Shown here piece after piece: positions 43,663-52,532 of a stretch of DNA of 64,000 nucleotides. How positions within the stretch are numbered: position 1 is the first letter of the stretch; each line of letters begins with the position of its first letter. The position numbers and the translations under genes were made by a program. A model generated the notes under the pieces. That model saw only the letters and a list, made by a program, of their open reading frames with translations. It was not told where the DNA came from and searched no databases. Source of the stretch: Paraburkholderia acidipaludis NBRC 101816 (lineage in GTDB: Bacteria > Pseudomonadota > Gammaproteobacteria > Burkholderiales > Burkholderiaceae); NCBI RefSeq assembly GCF_000684975.1, contig NZ_BAXZ01000007.1, positions 1 through 64,000 on the forward strand. Reading direction: 5' to 3'.

Positions 43663-45129
43663 TCACGCCGAATAAAGCCCCTCCGGCCCGTTGCGCAGCG
43701 TCCGCGCCAGATGCGTGAGTCCTTCGCGCAAGGCGTCGTCGCTGCGCGCGCCGCTCAGGCTGAGGCGCACCGCATGCGGCGCCGACCCGCGCCCGATCAC
43801 GAAGCTGTCCGCCGTTTTCACGAGCACGCCCACATGCCGCAAGGCCGTGGCGAATTCGGCCGCGCGCCACGGTTCGGCGAGCGGCAGCCATAGGTGCGGG
43901 CTGGCCGGATCGCAACGGTAAGGCGTGCCGTCCAGCACCTCGGCGGCAACGGCCTGGCGAGCGTCGATGAACGTGCGCTGCTGCGCGATCAGCCGGTCGA
44001 TCTCGCCGCCCTCGATCCAGCGCGCGGCAATCTCCGCGCAAAGCGGCGCCGTCATCCAGCAGTCGCTGCGGATCACGGCGAGTATCTTGCCCACCCAGTC
44101 CTGCGGCGCCTGGACATAGCCGATGCGCAACCCCGGCGCCACCGCCTTCGAAAGGCTGCCGATCACGATGCCCTGCTCCGGCAGGCGCGCCGCGATGGGC
44201 GTGGGCGGTGCGTCGAGCAGCGCGGCCGGCACGAGATCCTCGATCACCACGAGGTTGTGGCGCAGCGCGACATCGGCAATGGCAAGACGGCGCGCCTCGG
44301 AAAGCGTTGCCGTGGTGGGGTTGTGCAGCGTCGGCACGCAAAAAAGCGCGCGCGGGGCGAGCAGCTGGCACGCGCGTTCGAGCGCGGCGGGCACGATCCC
44401 TTCGTCGTCGATCTCGATGCCCACCAGATTCAGGCGCAACTGGCGCGCAAGCGCAACGATGCCGGGGTAGCTGAGCGCCTCCGCAAAAATCGTGTCGCCC
44501 GGACGCAGCACGGCCCGCAGCACGCAGGCGAGACCGTGCTGCGCCCCCTGCGTCACGAGCACGCGCTCGGCGGGCCCCGGCGCGCCCATGCGCGCAAGCC
44601 AGTGCGCGCCGGCCTCGCGATGCGAGCGCCGGCCGCCCTCGGGTTGATAAAGCAGCAGTTCGCCGGAGAGCCGTTCGTCGGCAGCGAGTTCGCGCAGCGT
44701 GGCGGAAAGGAGGTAAGCCTCGTCGGTGGGAATCGGCACGTTTTGTCCGAGATCAATGGGACGGCTCGCGGCTGCCACACCCACCACAGCCGCCGCACCC
44801 GGGCCGCCGCCGTTCGCGGCGAGTGCCATCGCGGTTTGCACCGGAGCGGCCGTAAGGCGTCCCAGGCCTTGCCCGTCGGCGTCCGGCTCGGCCACGTAAG
44901 TGCCGTCGCCCACGCGCGCCACCACCATGCCGCAGCGCTCGAGCTCCGCGTAGGCGCGGCTCACCGTTCCTGTCGTGACCCTCAATTTCTTCGCAAGCAG
45001 ACGGTGCGCGGGCAGCTTTTCGCCCGGCAACATCTGGCCGCCGCGGATGGCCTGCTCGTAGGCCTGCGCAATCGTCCGGTACTTCGGATCGTTGCTACGG
45101 GGCAACGTGGTAGGTAACCAGCCGTTCAT
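43663..45129 (-). CDS. MocR-type GntR/aminotransferase regulator
   Basis: 488 residues from ATG 45129. The N-terminal GntR winged helix (about 15-80: LPAHRLLAKKLRVTTGTVSR) is joined to a PLP aminotransferase-like domain (about 120-480), whose PLP lysine lies in GSLSKAVAPGLRIGY. MocR regulators bind PLP and control genes of amino acid, GABA, taurine or ectoine metabolism. It is divergent from the enolase-superfamily gene at 45344; near-direct repeats in the gap suggest it controls that cluster and itself. Confidence 0.9.
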   Translation of the reverse strand: MNGWLPTTLPRSNDPKYRTIAQAYEQAIRGGQMLPGEKLPAHRLLAKKLRVTTGTVSRAYAELERCGMVVARVGDGTYVAEPDADGQGLGRLTAAPVQTAMALAANGGGPGAAAVVGVAAASRPIDLGQNVPIPTDEAYLLSATLRELAADERLSGELLLYQPEGGRRSHREAGAHWLARMGAPGPAERVLVTQGAQHGLACVLRAVLRPGDTIFAEALSYPGIVALARQLRLNLVGIEIDDEGIVPAALERACQLLAPRALFCVPTLHNPTTATLSEARRLAIADVALRHNLVVIEDLVPAALLDAPPTPIAARLPEQGIVIGSLSKAVAPGLRIGYVQAPQDWVGKILAVIRSDCWMTAPLCAEIAARWIEGGEIDRLIAQQRTFIDARQAVAAEVLDGTPYRCDPASPHLWLPLAEPWRAAEFATALRHVGVLVKTADSFVIGRGSAPHAVRLSLSGARSDDALREGLTHLARTLRNGPEGLYSA

Positions 45130-45204
45130 GGTGTTTTCCCGGAGTCTCCTGGGGCCGCGCCGCGCGCGCGCCAATGCCATCAATTATCGCGCCCAATCCG
45201 CAGA

Positions 45205-45246
45205 AATGAAGGCTGTCATTTACTTAAATTGACTTCATTGAAGCCC
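45205..45246. promoter_or_regulatory. Candidate MocR operator repeats
   Basis: AATGAAGGC (45207-45215) and ATTGAAGCC (45238-45246) are near-direct repeats 31 bases apart, the type of element MocR proteins bind. The first also belongs to the inverted repeat AAATGA-AGGCTG-TCATTT (45205-45222), and the second overlaps the palindrome CTTCATTGAAG. All are in the divergent gap between mocR and the enolase-superfamily gene. Confidence 0.4.
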
Positions 45247-45343
45247 ACCAATCGACCCTCTAGCATCCCCTAACGCTTACACGGGCACTGGAGACAACAC
45301 GCAGCCCGGCGCACCCGCGCCACCGGCCAGCGGCATAACCACC

Positions 45344-46492
45344 ATGACAAACCGCATCGCTCGCATCACCGTCAGCCATCATCGGCTGCCGCTCGTGCCG
45401 CCGTTCCCGGCCTCGTGGGATAGCCGTCCCCGCCACGCCTTTCCCGCCACCGTGGTGCGCGTCGAAGACAGCGAAGGCCGCGTCGGCTACGGTTCCGGCG
45501 ACGCCATGTACGGCTTCGACGACTACCGCCATCTCTTCATCGGCACCGATCCCCTCGACCTCGCGCGGCACTCGGCCGTGATCGAGAACGTGAGCTTCCA
45601 CGCCGGGCGTCTGTGGCCGCTCGACGTCGCGCTCTGGGACCTCGCCGGCAAGATCCGCGGCGAGCCCTGCTGGAAGATGGCCGGCGGCCGCTCGCGGCGC
45701 GTGCGTGCCTACGCATCGTCGGGCGTGCACCGCTCGCTCGACGGCATGGCGCACTGGGCCAAACATTGCGTGGCGCGCGGCTTTCCCGCGCTGAAGGTGC
45801 GCTTCGGCCGCCCGAGCCTTGCCGACGACCTCGCCGCGCTGGCCGCCGTGCGCGAAGCCGCGGGCGAGCACATCGAACTGATGGTGGACTGCAACCAGGG
45901 CTGGCGCATGCCCTGGGACACCCAGGCGCCCTGGAGCGCCGACGAAGCGCTCGCGGTGATCCGCCAGCTGGAACGCTATCGCGTGTATTGGGTGGAAGAG
46001 CCGCTCCACCGCGGCGACTACGCGGGCCACGAGCGCCTGCGCAAGGAAAGCGCCGCACTCGGCATCCGTATCGCGGGCGGCGAGATGACGCGCGACGCGC
46101 ACGAATTTCAGGCGCTGCTGGAACGCGACTGCCTCGACGTCTATCAGCCCGACGTGGTCTGCTCGCTCGGCATGGAAGGCGCACGCCGCCTCGCCGCTCA
46201 AATCGAAGCGCGCGGCCGCCTCTTCACGCCGCACACGTGGGGCAACGGCATCGGGCTCGCGGCGAATCTGCACGTCGTTGCCGGCGCGATGGGCACGCAG
46301 GGCGCCCCCTTCGTCGAATTCCCATACGACCCGCCCGAGTGGACGCCCGAACGCCGCGACTTTCCGCTCACGCGTCCCATCGACATTGACGGCAACGGGT
46401 GGATCGACCTGGGCGACGCGCCGGGCCTCGGCATCGAGCTCGACGATGCCGTGCTCGCCTCGACGCTGGCAACCGACAGCCGCTACGACTGA
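45344..46492 (+). CDS. Enolase-superfamily (mandelate racemase group) enzyme
   Basis: 382 residues. Metal ligands are D182, E218 and E247, in VDCNQGW, WVEEP and IAGGE. The His-Asp dyad of the mandelate-racemase subgroup is H297 (FTPHTWGNG) and D270, and the opposite-face base pair is K151-x-R153 rather than K-x-K. It would abstract an alpha-proton from a carboxylate, giving epimerisation or dehydration. The binding-protein gene downstream belongs to the quaternary-amine family, so substrates such as betaines of hydroxyproline are attractive but unproven; a sugar-acid dehydratase is the alternative. Confidence 0.85.
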   Translation: MTNRIARITVSHHRLPLVPPFPASWDSRPRHAFPATVVRVEDSEGRVGYGSGDAMYGFDDYRHLFIGTDPLDLARHSAVIENVSFHAGRLWPLDVALWDLAGKIRGEPCWKMAGGRSRRVRAYASSGVHRSLDGMAHWAKHCVARGFPALKVRFGRPSLADDLAALAAVREAAGEHIELMVDCNQGWRMPWDTQAPWSADEALAVIRQLERYRVYWVEEPLHRGDYAGHERLRKESAALGIRIAGGEMTRDAHEFQALLERDCLDVYQPDVVCSLGMEGARRLAAQIEARGRLFTPHTWGNGIGLAANLHVVAGAMGTQGAPFVEFPYDPPEWTPERRDFPLTRPIDIDGNGWIDLGDAPGLGIELDDAVLASTLATDSRYD

Positions 46493-46589
46493 CCCTTTTC
46501 CCGGGTCGCCGCGGCGCGCGGCGGGCCCGCCCTTTCCTCGCAGTAGCTCTAGCGCGTGACCGATGAATTCAATAAAACGGAGACATGCA

Positions 46590-47630
46590 ATGAAAACCCT
46601 GACCAACCTGATTCGCGCGGCCTGCCTCGCCGCGCCGCTCGCGATAGCCGCCTTGCCCGCTCACGCGGCCGGCACCTGGTGCAGCAGCGGCAAGCCCGTG
46701 CATTTCGCGGGCATTACCTGGGAGAGCGGCAGCTTCACGAGCGAAGTGCTGCGCTACGTGCTGAAAAACGGCTATGGCTGCCAGACCGACGACGTGCCGG
46801 GCAGCACGGCGGCCACGGAAACGGCGCTCTCGCGCAACGATCTGCAGGTATGGGCCGAACAGTGGACCGGCCGCTCGGAAATCATCGCGGGCGCGGAGAA
46901 GGCCGGTACGGTCAAGCTCGTTGGCGACACGCTGCCCGGTGGTACGAAGGAAGGCTGGTACGTGCCCGACTATGTGATCCACGGCGATCCGAAGCGCGGC
47001 ATCAAGGCCAGCGCACCGGACCTGCAGTCGGTGAGCGACCTGCCGAAGTACAAGACGCTCTTCGTCGACGACGAGGAACCGGATCACGGCCGCTTCCTGA
47101 ACTGCCCCTCGGGCTGGGACTGCGAGCGCGTGAACACGCGTCTTCTGAAGCTGCTCAAGCTCGACGACAGCTATACGAACTTCCGCCCCGGCACGGGCGC
47201 GGCCCTCGACGCGGCGATCTCGTCGACCTACGAGCGCGGCAAGCCGATTCTCACCTACTACTGGGAGCCGGCTGCGCTGATGGCCAGGTACAAGTTCGTT
47301 CAACTGAAGATGCCGCCGTTCAACGAAGCCTGCTGGAAGACGCTGCGCGCGGAAAACAGTCCGCAGCAGTGCGCGTCCTCGTATCTGGTCTCGCATCTGA
47401 AGATCGGCGTTTCGACGCCGTTCTACCAGGCCGAACCGGACGTGATGGCCTTCTTCTCGAAGGTCAGCTTTCCGATCGATTTCCTGAACACGACCATTCT
47501 CGACATGACCGAGCATAAGGTCGATGCGCAGACCGAAGCGACGAAGTTCCTCAAGGAACACCCCGAAATGTGGAAGTCGTGGGTTCCGGCCGACGTCGCC
47601 GCGAAGGTCCAGAAATCGCTCGGCGCCTGA
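46590..47630 (+). CDS. Betaine/choline-type ABC substrate-binding protein
   Basis: 346 residues from ATG 46590 (GGAG seven bases ahead), with a signal peptide ending at AHA/AG. It belongs to the OpuAC/ProX family. Conserved cysteines (WCSSGK, GYGC, NCPSGWDC, EACW, QQC) suggest disulfides, and Trp/Tyr-rich segments (VWAEQWTGR, YYWEP) could form the aromatic cage for a quaternary ammonium ion. No permease or ATPase follows; the importer at 58827-60681 carries a close paralogue of this protein, so this one may share it. It lies between the enolase-family gene and a porin. Confidence 0.88.
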   Translation: MKTLTNLIRAACLAAPLAIAALPAHAAGTWCSSGKPVHFAGITWESGSFTSEVLRYVLKNGYGCQTDDVPGSTAATETALSRNDLQVWAEQWTGRSEIIAGAEKAGTVKLVGDTLPGGTKEGWYVPDYVIHGDPKRGIKASAPDLQSVSDLPKYKTLFVDDEEPDHGRFLNCPSGWDCERVNTRLLKLLKLDDSYTNFRPGTGAALDAAISSTYERGKPILTYYWEPAALMARYKFVQLKMPPFNEACWKTLRAENSPQQCASSYLVSHLKIGVSTPFYQAEPDVMAFFSKVSFPIDFLNTTILDMTEHKVDAQTEATKFLKEHPEMWKSWVPADVAAKVQKSLGA

Positions 47631-47683
47631 TCGCCCGCGCAATCCGCTTCCCTCCTCAACACCTTATCGACAAGCAATAAAAC

Positions 47684-47705
47684 GGAGCCGCCCGAAGGCG
47701 GTTCC
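47684..47705 (+). other. Hairpin in porin leader
   Basis: GGAGCCGCC-CGAA-GGCGGTTCC forms a nine-pair stem (one G-T) ending 14 bases before the porin start codon and just before its ribosome binding site. It could attenuate or stabilise the downstream message; there is no T tract. Confidence 0.4.
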
Positions 47706-47719
47706 ATTTGGAGACTACT

Positions 47720-48856
47720 GTGAAAAAGAAGATTCTCGCGGCCATGCCGTTCGCCCTCGTCATGGCCGGCGCCCATGCGCAGAGCAGCGTGACGCTGTAC
47801 GGCGTCCTCGACCTCGGCGTCGACTACTCGAACAACGTTGTCGGCGGCTCGAACGGCCAGCTCGTGCCGGGCAGCGGCGGCCACCTCGTGCAGATGCAAA
47901 GCGGCGTGCCCGCGGGCAGCCGCTGGGGCCTGCGCGGCACGGAAGAGCTGGGGGGCGGTCTCTCGGCGGTCTTCGACCTCGAAAGCGGCATCGACGTCGC
48001 CACCGGAGCCATGGGCAGCGGCCTGCTCTTCTCGCGTAATGCCTACGTCGGCCTGAAGTCCGACCAGTACGGCCAGATCACGCTGGGCAAGCAGTGGGAC
48101 GCGACCGTCGACCTGATCGAGCCGTTCACGCTGAACGGCAACTATGGCGGCTGGTACTTCGCACACCCGAACGACATGGACAACCTCGACAACGGTTTCC
48201 CGGTCAACAACGCAATCAAGTACGTGAGCCCGAAGATCGCCGGTCTGCAGTTCGAAGGCCACTACTCGCTCGGCGGGCAGGCAGGCCAGTTCTCGAACAA
48301 CGCCTCGTACAGCGCGGCCGCCGCCTACACGCTCGGCCAGTTCAGCGCCGGCGTGGGCTACTTGCGCGTGAACGACCCGATCGTGTCGGTGACCGGCTAC
48401 GGCAGCGGCGGAAGCTATGTCAACGCCATCTACGGCAATGCGCTCGCGAACGCACGCTACCAGGGCATTCTTTCGGCCGGCGCGTCATACGTGCTCGGCA
48501 GCCTGAAGGTGATGTTCGACTACACGAACGTGGATTTCGCCTCGGCTGACGGCAGCCACGACCTGCATTTCCAGAACTACGAAGTTTCGGGATCCTACTT
48601 CATTACGCCGTCGTGGCTCATCGCCGGGGGCTATACCTTCACGGACGGCCTCGATCACGCCACCGACGGTTCGCCGAAGTACCACCAGGTCAACCTGATC
48701 ACGCAGTACTCGTTCTCGAAGCGCACGTCGGTCTACCTGATGGGCTCGTACCAGCACGCGGCGGGTTCGGCCGAGAGCGCGCAGATCACGGCCTTCAATC
48801 CGTCGAGCACGCAGAATCAAATCGTCACGCGCGTGGGTATCACGCACTCGTTCTAA
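47720..48856 (+). CDS. Outer-membrane porin, Burkholderia type (second)
   Basis: 378 residues. The start is GTG 47720, six bases after GGAG; there is no ATG before the signal peptide (VKKKILAAMPFALVMAGAHA). The mature N-terminus is QSSVTLYGVLDLG, and the protein ends in phenylalanine (GITHSF), as for trimeric beta-barrel porins. It follows a betaine-type binding protein by 89 bases, so it may supply outer-membrane entry for the same substrate. A strong terminator follows. Confidence 0.92.
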   Translation: MKKKILAAMPFALVMAGAHAQSSVTLYGVLDLGVDYSNNVVGGSNGQLVPGSGGHLVQMQSGVPAGSRWGLRGTEELGGGLSAVFDLESGIDVATGAMGSGLLFSRNAYVGLKSDQYGQITLGKQWDATVDLIEPFTLNGNYGGWYFAHPNDMDNLDNGFPVNNAIKYVSPKIAGLQFEGHYSLGGQAGQFSNNASYSAAAAYTLGQFSAGVGYLRVNDPIVSVTGYGSGGSYVNAIYGNALANARYQGILSAGASYVLGSLKVMFDYTNVDFASADGSHDLHFQNYEVSGSYFITPSWLIAGGYTFTDGLDHATDGSPKYHQVNLITQYSFSKRTSVYLMGSYQHAAGSAESAQITAFNPSSTQNQIVTRVGITHSF

Positions 48857-48864
48857 AGTCTGAC

Positions 48865-48906
48865 GCGCCGGCGCGCAATTGGCCCCTTCTGCGCCGGCGC
48901 TTTTTT
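48865..48906 (+). terminator. Rho-independent terminator after second porin
   Basis: Two copies of GCGCCGGCGC (48865-48874 and 48891-48900) pair into a 10-base stem, followed directly by six Ts. It ends the cluster begun at 45344. Confidence 0.88.
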
Positions 48907-48929
48907 CTTCGCATCACGAGGTCGTCATC

Positions 48930-49838
48930 ATGCGCCGCCTTCCCTCGCTCTCCGCACTGCGTTCATTCGAGGAGGCGAGCCGGACGCTCAGCTTCACGAA
49001 GGCCGCCCAGAACCTGCACGTCACGCAAGGCGCGATCAGCCGGCAGATCCGGCTGCTGGAAGACTATCTGGGCACGCCGCTCTTCATGCGCCATCATCAC
49101 CGCCTCGAGATCACCGCGGCGGGCAAGCGCCTGCTGCCCACGCTGCAGGCCGCGTTCGACAGCATCGCCCACACCCTCGACACGATTCGCTCCGACCCGT
49201 CCAACAGTCTCCTGAGCGTCAACGCGGCGCCCACGCTCGCCACGCGCTGGCTCACGCCGCGCCTGCGCGACTTCCAGGCGCGCCACCCCGACCTGCGCAT
49301 TTCCGTGACGAACGAATACGGCCCGCTGCATGGCAGCGAGCGCAACGAGGACTGCCAGATCCGCTTCGGCATGGAGCCGCTGCCGGGCGGCCAGAGCACG
49401 TTGCTGATGCGCGAGCGTCACGTGCTGGTGGGCTCGGCGCGCGAATTCGACGGAGCGCCCGCCGACGAAGCCGCGCTGCGCGCGCTGCTCACCGCGCATC
49501 CGTGGCTCTATATCCTCGACATCGACCGGCGCCTGCTGGTGTGGGAAGCGTGGCTCGAAGCGGCGGGGCTCGACGTGCCCATGGCAAGCGCCGGCGAACT
49601 CGAGTTCAGCACGCTCGACCAGGTGATCCATGCGGTGGTGGCCGGTCTCGGCATTGCGGTGGCGGACCGGCACATGATCGAGCCGGAACTTGCAAACGGC
49701 ACACTCGTGCAGTTAAGCCCTGTTGAGGTGACGGGGCCCTCGGGGTATTGGCTCGATGTGCGGCCCGAGGTGCAGGACACGCTGCGCGTGCGCAATTTCA
49801 GCGGATGGCTGGTCGAACAGCATGCCGCACGGGGGTAA
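48930..49838 (+). CDS. GcvA-like LysR regulator (first)
   Basis: 302 residues from ATG 48930. The helix-turn-helix reads LSFTKAAQNLHVTQGAISRQ and is followed by FMRHHHRLEIT, a GcvA-subfamily feature. A close relative at 61962 has the same HHHRLE segment and stands at the end of the second betaine-type cluster. It probably controls the upstream enolase/binding-protein/porin genes. Confidence 0.88.
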   Translation: MRRLPSLSALRSFEEASRTLSFTKAAQNLHVTQGAISRQIRLLEDYLGTPLFMRHHHRLEITAAGKRLLPTLQAAFDSIAHTLDTIRSDPSNSLLSVNAAPTLATRWLTPRLRDFQARHPDLRISVTNEYGPLHGSERNEDCQIRFGMEPLPGGQSTLLMRERHVLVGSAREFDGAPADEAALRALLTAHPWLYILDIDRRLLVWEAWLEAAGLDVPMASAGELEFSTLDQVIHAVVAGLGIAVADRHMIEPELANGTLVQLSPVEVTGPSGYWLDVRPEVQDTLRVRNFSGWLVEQHAARG

Positions 49839-49930
49839 ATACCCTGCTCGTCGCATCCTGCGACGTTTTGCCTCTCAAGTTCGCACCCTCGCCGGCCGTC
49901 AACCCGGTGTGAGTTAAGGCGTATTGCCCC

Positions 49931-52513
49931 ATGCCGCCCGCGCACCGGCCGCACGCCCGACCTCGAAAGTCCACCGCCTTGGGTTCGAGCATGCTTCATA
50001 CGAGCAGTTACGCCATTCCGATTTCCCGCCTGATCGCGCGCCCCATGTTGACGTGCGCCCCCTCCACGCCGGTTCGCGAAGTCGCAAGGCGCATCTTCGC
50101 CGAGCGTTGCAGTTCGATCGTCGTGATGGAGCAAGGCGAGCCCGTCGGAATCTGGACCGAGCAGGACGCGCTGGCCGTCAGCGAGCATGCGGGCGAACTC
50201 GACCGGCCGATCAGCACCGTGATGAGCGCACCGCTGCTCACGCTCGACGCTCATACGTCGCTGGGCGAAGCGGCAGTCCGCTTCAAGCATTCGGGAATCC
50301 GCCACTTCGGGGTCGTGCGCGACGGCGTTTGCATCGGCGTGCTCACACAGACCGACGTCGTCGTGAACCAGGGCGCCGAGTTCTTTCTGCACCTCAAGCC
50401 CATCGAGGCCATCCACGTGCAGCCGCTCGTCAGCGTGCCCGCCGGCCGGCCCCTGCAGGAGGCGATCGCGCAGATGCGGGCGGGAAAGCTCGACGCCATC
50501 GTCGTCGCATATGCCGGCGGCGAGCACGGCATCCTCACCGAGCGCGACGTGGTACGCCTCATCGCGAGCGACGCCCTGCACGGCGAGGTCGGCGATCACG
50601 CGAGCCATCCCCTGCAAACGCTTTCGACCACCCAGAGCCTGTACGCCGCGCAGCACTTCATGCTGCAGCAGCACATCCGCCACGTGGGCGTGTGCGACAA
50701 CGCCGGCCGCCTCGCCGGACTCCTGAGCTTCGCGGACATCCTCCAGAACATCGAGGACGAGTACGTGAACGAACTGCACAGCGCGCTGCGCGAGCGCGAC
50801 GAGGCGCTTGGCCGCGCGAGATTCAGCCTGCGCATGGCCGACCGCGTGTTCGAGTCGGCGCTCGAAGGCATCATGGTGACTGACCGGAATGCGAAGATAG
50901 AGCGCGTGAACCAGGCGTTCACGCGTCTCACGGGCTATACGGAAGAGGAAGTCGTCGGGCGCAATCCGAGCATTCTGAACTCGGGGCACCAGGACGCCGC
51001 GTTCTATGGAGCGTTGTGGGACTCCCTGAAGACCAACGGGCATTGGCAGGGCGAGATCTGGAATCGCCGCAAGAACGGCGAGCTTTACCTCGAATACCTC
51101 ACCATCACGGGCATACGCGACAACGACGGCAACATATCGCACTACGCAGGCATTTTCTCCGACATCACGCAGCGGCGTCAGACCGAAGAGCGCCTGCGCT
51201 ACCTCGCCACGCACGACGTACTGACGGGGCTCGCGAACCGTGTGCTGTTCGAGGAGCGGCTCGAGCGCGCGATCCTCCATGCCCAGCGCGGCGGCCGCCA
51301 GTTCGCCGTGATGTATCTCGACCTGGACCGCTTCAAGCTCGTCAACGACACGCTTGGCCACAGCGCCGGCGACGAGGTGCTCAAGGTCGTCGCGGAACGG
51401 CTGCGCCGGCGCCTGCGCGAGAGCGATACCGTCGCGAGGCTCGGCGGGGACGAATTTGCCTTCGTGCTCGAAGACATCAGCGATATTCGTGACGTAGGCC
51501 GCCTCGCGCGCACACTGCTCGATTCGGTGGGCGAGGCCATCCCGGTCGGCGGGCGCGAGATCTTCACGACGCCCAGCATCGGCATCAGTATCTTCCCCGA
51601 CGACGGCACGCAGGCCGAGCCCTTGATGATGCGCGCCGACCAGGCGATGTACAGCGCGAAAAACCGCGGGCGCAACGTCTTCCAGTTCTTCGAGAGCCGG
51701 ATGACGTCGTCGGCGATGGCCCAACTCGAAACGCTGGGCGAGTTGCATCGCGCACTCGAACAACACGAATTCCGTCTGTTCTACCAGCCGCAGTACGATC
51801 TCTCCACCGGCCGCATCGTCGGCGTGGAGGCCTTGCTGCGCTGGCAGCATCCGCGCCGCGGACTCGTGCCGCCGGGCGAGTTCATCGCCATTGCCGAGCA
51901 ATCCGCGCTGATCGTTCCGCTGGGGCGCTGGGTCTTGCGCGAGGCCTGCCGTCAGGCGCGCGCATGGCTCGACGCCGGCATCGAATTCGGCCGCGTCGCA
52001 GTCAATCTGTCCGCGCGGCAATGTTTCACCGACGGGTTCCTGGCCGACCTGAGCGAAATCCTCAGTGAGACCGCGCTGCCGGCCGAACGACTTCAGCTCG
52101 AACTGCTCGAAAGCATGGCAATGAATACGCGCGAAGACATCGTCTCGCTGCTGCGCGAACTGGTGGCGCGGCGAGTGAGCCTCGCCATCGACGACTTCGG
52201 CACAGGCTATTCGTCGCTCGCCTACCTGAAGGATCTGCCCGTCGACACGCTGAAGATCGACCGCTCGTTTCTGGCCGGCGACGAAACGCGCAACTCGGAC
52301 CGGGCGATCATCCGTGCGGCCGTTGCGATGGGACAGGCGCTCGGTCTCGACGTGATCATGGAGGGTGTGGAAACGCCCGAGCAGATGGCCTTCCTGCGCG
52401 AGGCCGGGTGCCACCGCGCGCAGGGCTATCTGCTGGCAAAGCCGCAGCCCGTGGAGTCATTGACCGGGCTGATGCTGCGGCAGTGCGAGCAAGCGCTCGC
52501 GCCGTCGGCTTGA
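49931..52513 (+). CDS. CBS-PAS-GGDEF-EAL signalling protein
   Basis: 860 residues; ATG 49991 is a possible shorter start. Order: two CBS pairs (about 30-150 and 160-270), one PAS domain (about 300-420), GGDEF (about 430-590), EAL (about 600-855). GGDEF is intact near residue 504 with the I-site RESD just before it. The EAL domain has EALLRW, and DDFGTGYSSL with IDRSFLAG, so a phosphodiesterase is likely. It should balance c-di-GMP synthesis and breakdown, with CBS domains sensing nucleotides in the cytosol. No membrane helices are seen. It converges with the chemoreceptor gene. Confidence 0.9.
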   Translation: MPPAHRPHARPRKSTALGSSMLHTSSYAIPISRLIARPMLTCAPSTPVREVARRIFAERCSSIVVMEQGEPVGIWTEQDALAVSEHAGELDRPISTVMSAPLLTLDAHTSLGEAAVRFKHSGIRHFGVVRDGVCIGVLTQTDVVVNQGAEFFLHLKPIEAIHVQPLVSVPAGRPLQEAIAQMRAGKLDAIVVAYAGGEHGILTERDVVRLIASDALHGEVGDHASHPLQTLSTTQSLYAAQHFMLQQHIRHVGVCDNAGRLAGLLSFADILQNIEDEYVNELHSALRERDEALGRARFSLRMADRVFESALEGIMVTDRNAKIERVNQAFTRLTGYTEEEVVGRNPSILNSGHQDAAFYGALWDSLKTNGHWQGEIWNRRKNGELYLEYLTITGIRDNDGNISHYAGIFSDITQRRQTEERLRYLATHDVLTGLANRVLFEERLERAILHAQRGGRQFAVMYLDLDRFKLVNDTLGHSAGDEVLKVVAERLRRRLRESDTVARLGGDEFAFVLEDISDIRDVGRLARTLLDSVGEAIPVGGREIFTTPSIGISIFPDDGTQAEPLMMRADQAMYSAKNRGRNVFQFFESRMTSSAMAQLETLGELHRALEQHEFRLFYQPQYDLSTGRIVGVEALLRWQHPRRGLVPPGEFIAIAEQSALIVPLGRWVLREACRQARAWLDAGIEFGRVAVNLSARQCFTDGFLADLSEILSETALPAERLQLELLESMAMNTREDIVSLLRELVARRVSLAIDDFGTGYSSLAYLKDLPVDTLKIDRSFLAGDETRNSDRAIIRAAVAMGQALGLDVIMEGVETPEQMAFLREAGCHRAQGYLLAKPQPVESLTGLMLRQCEQALAPSA

Positions 52514-52532
52514 GGGACGGGCCTTCAACCCG

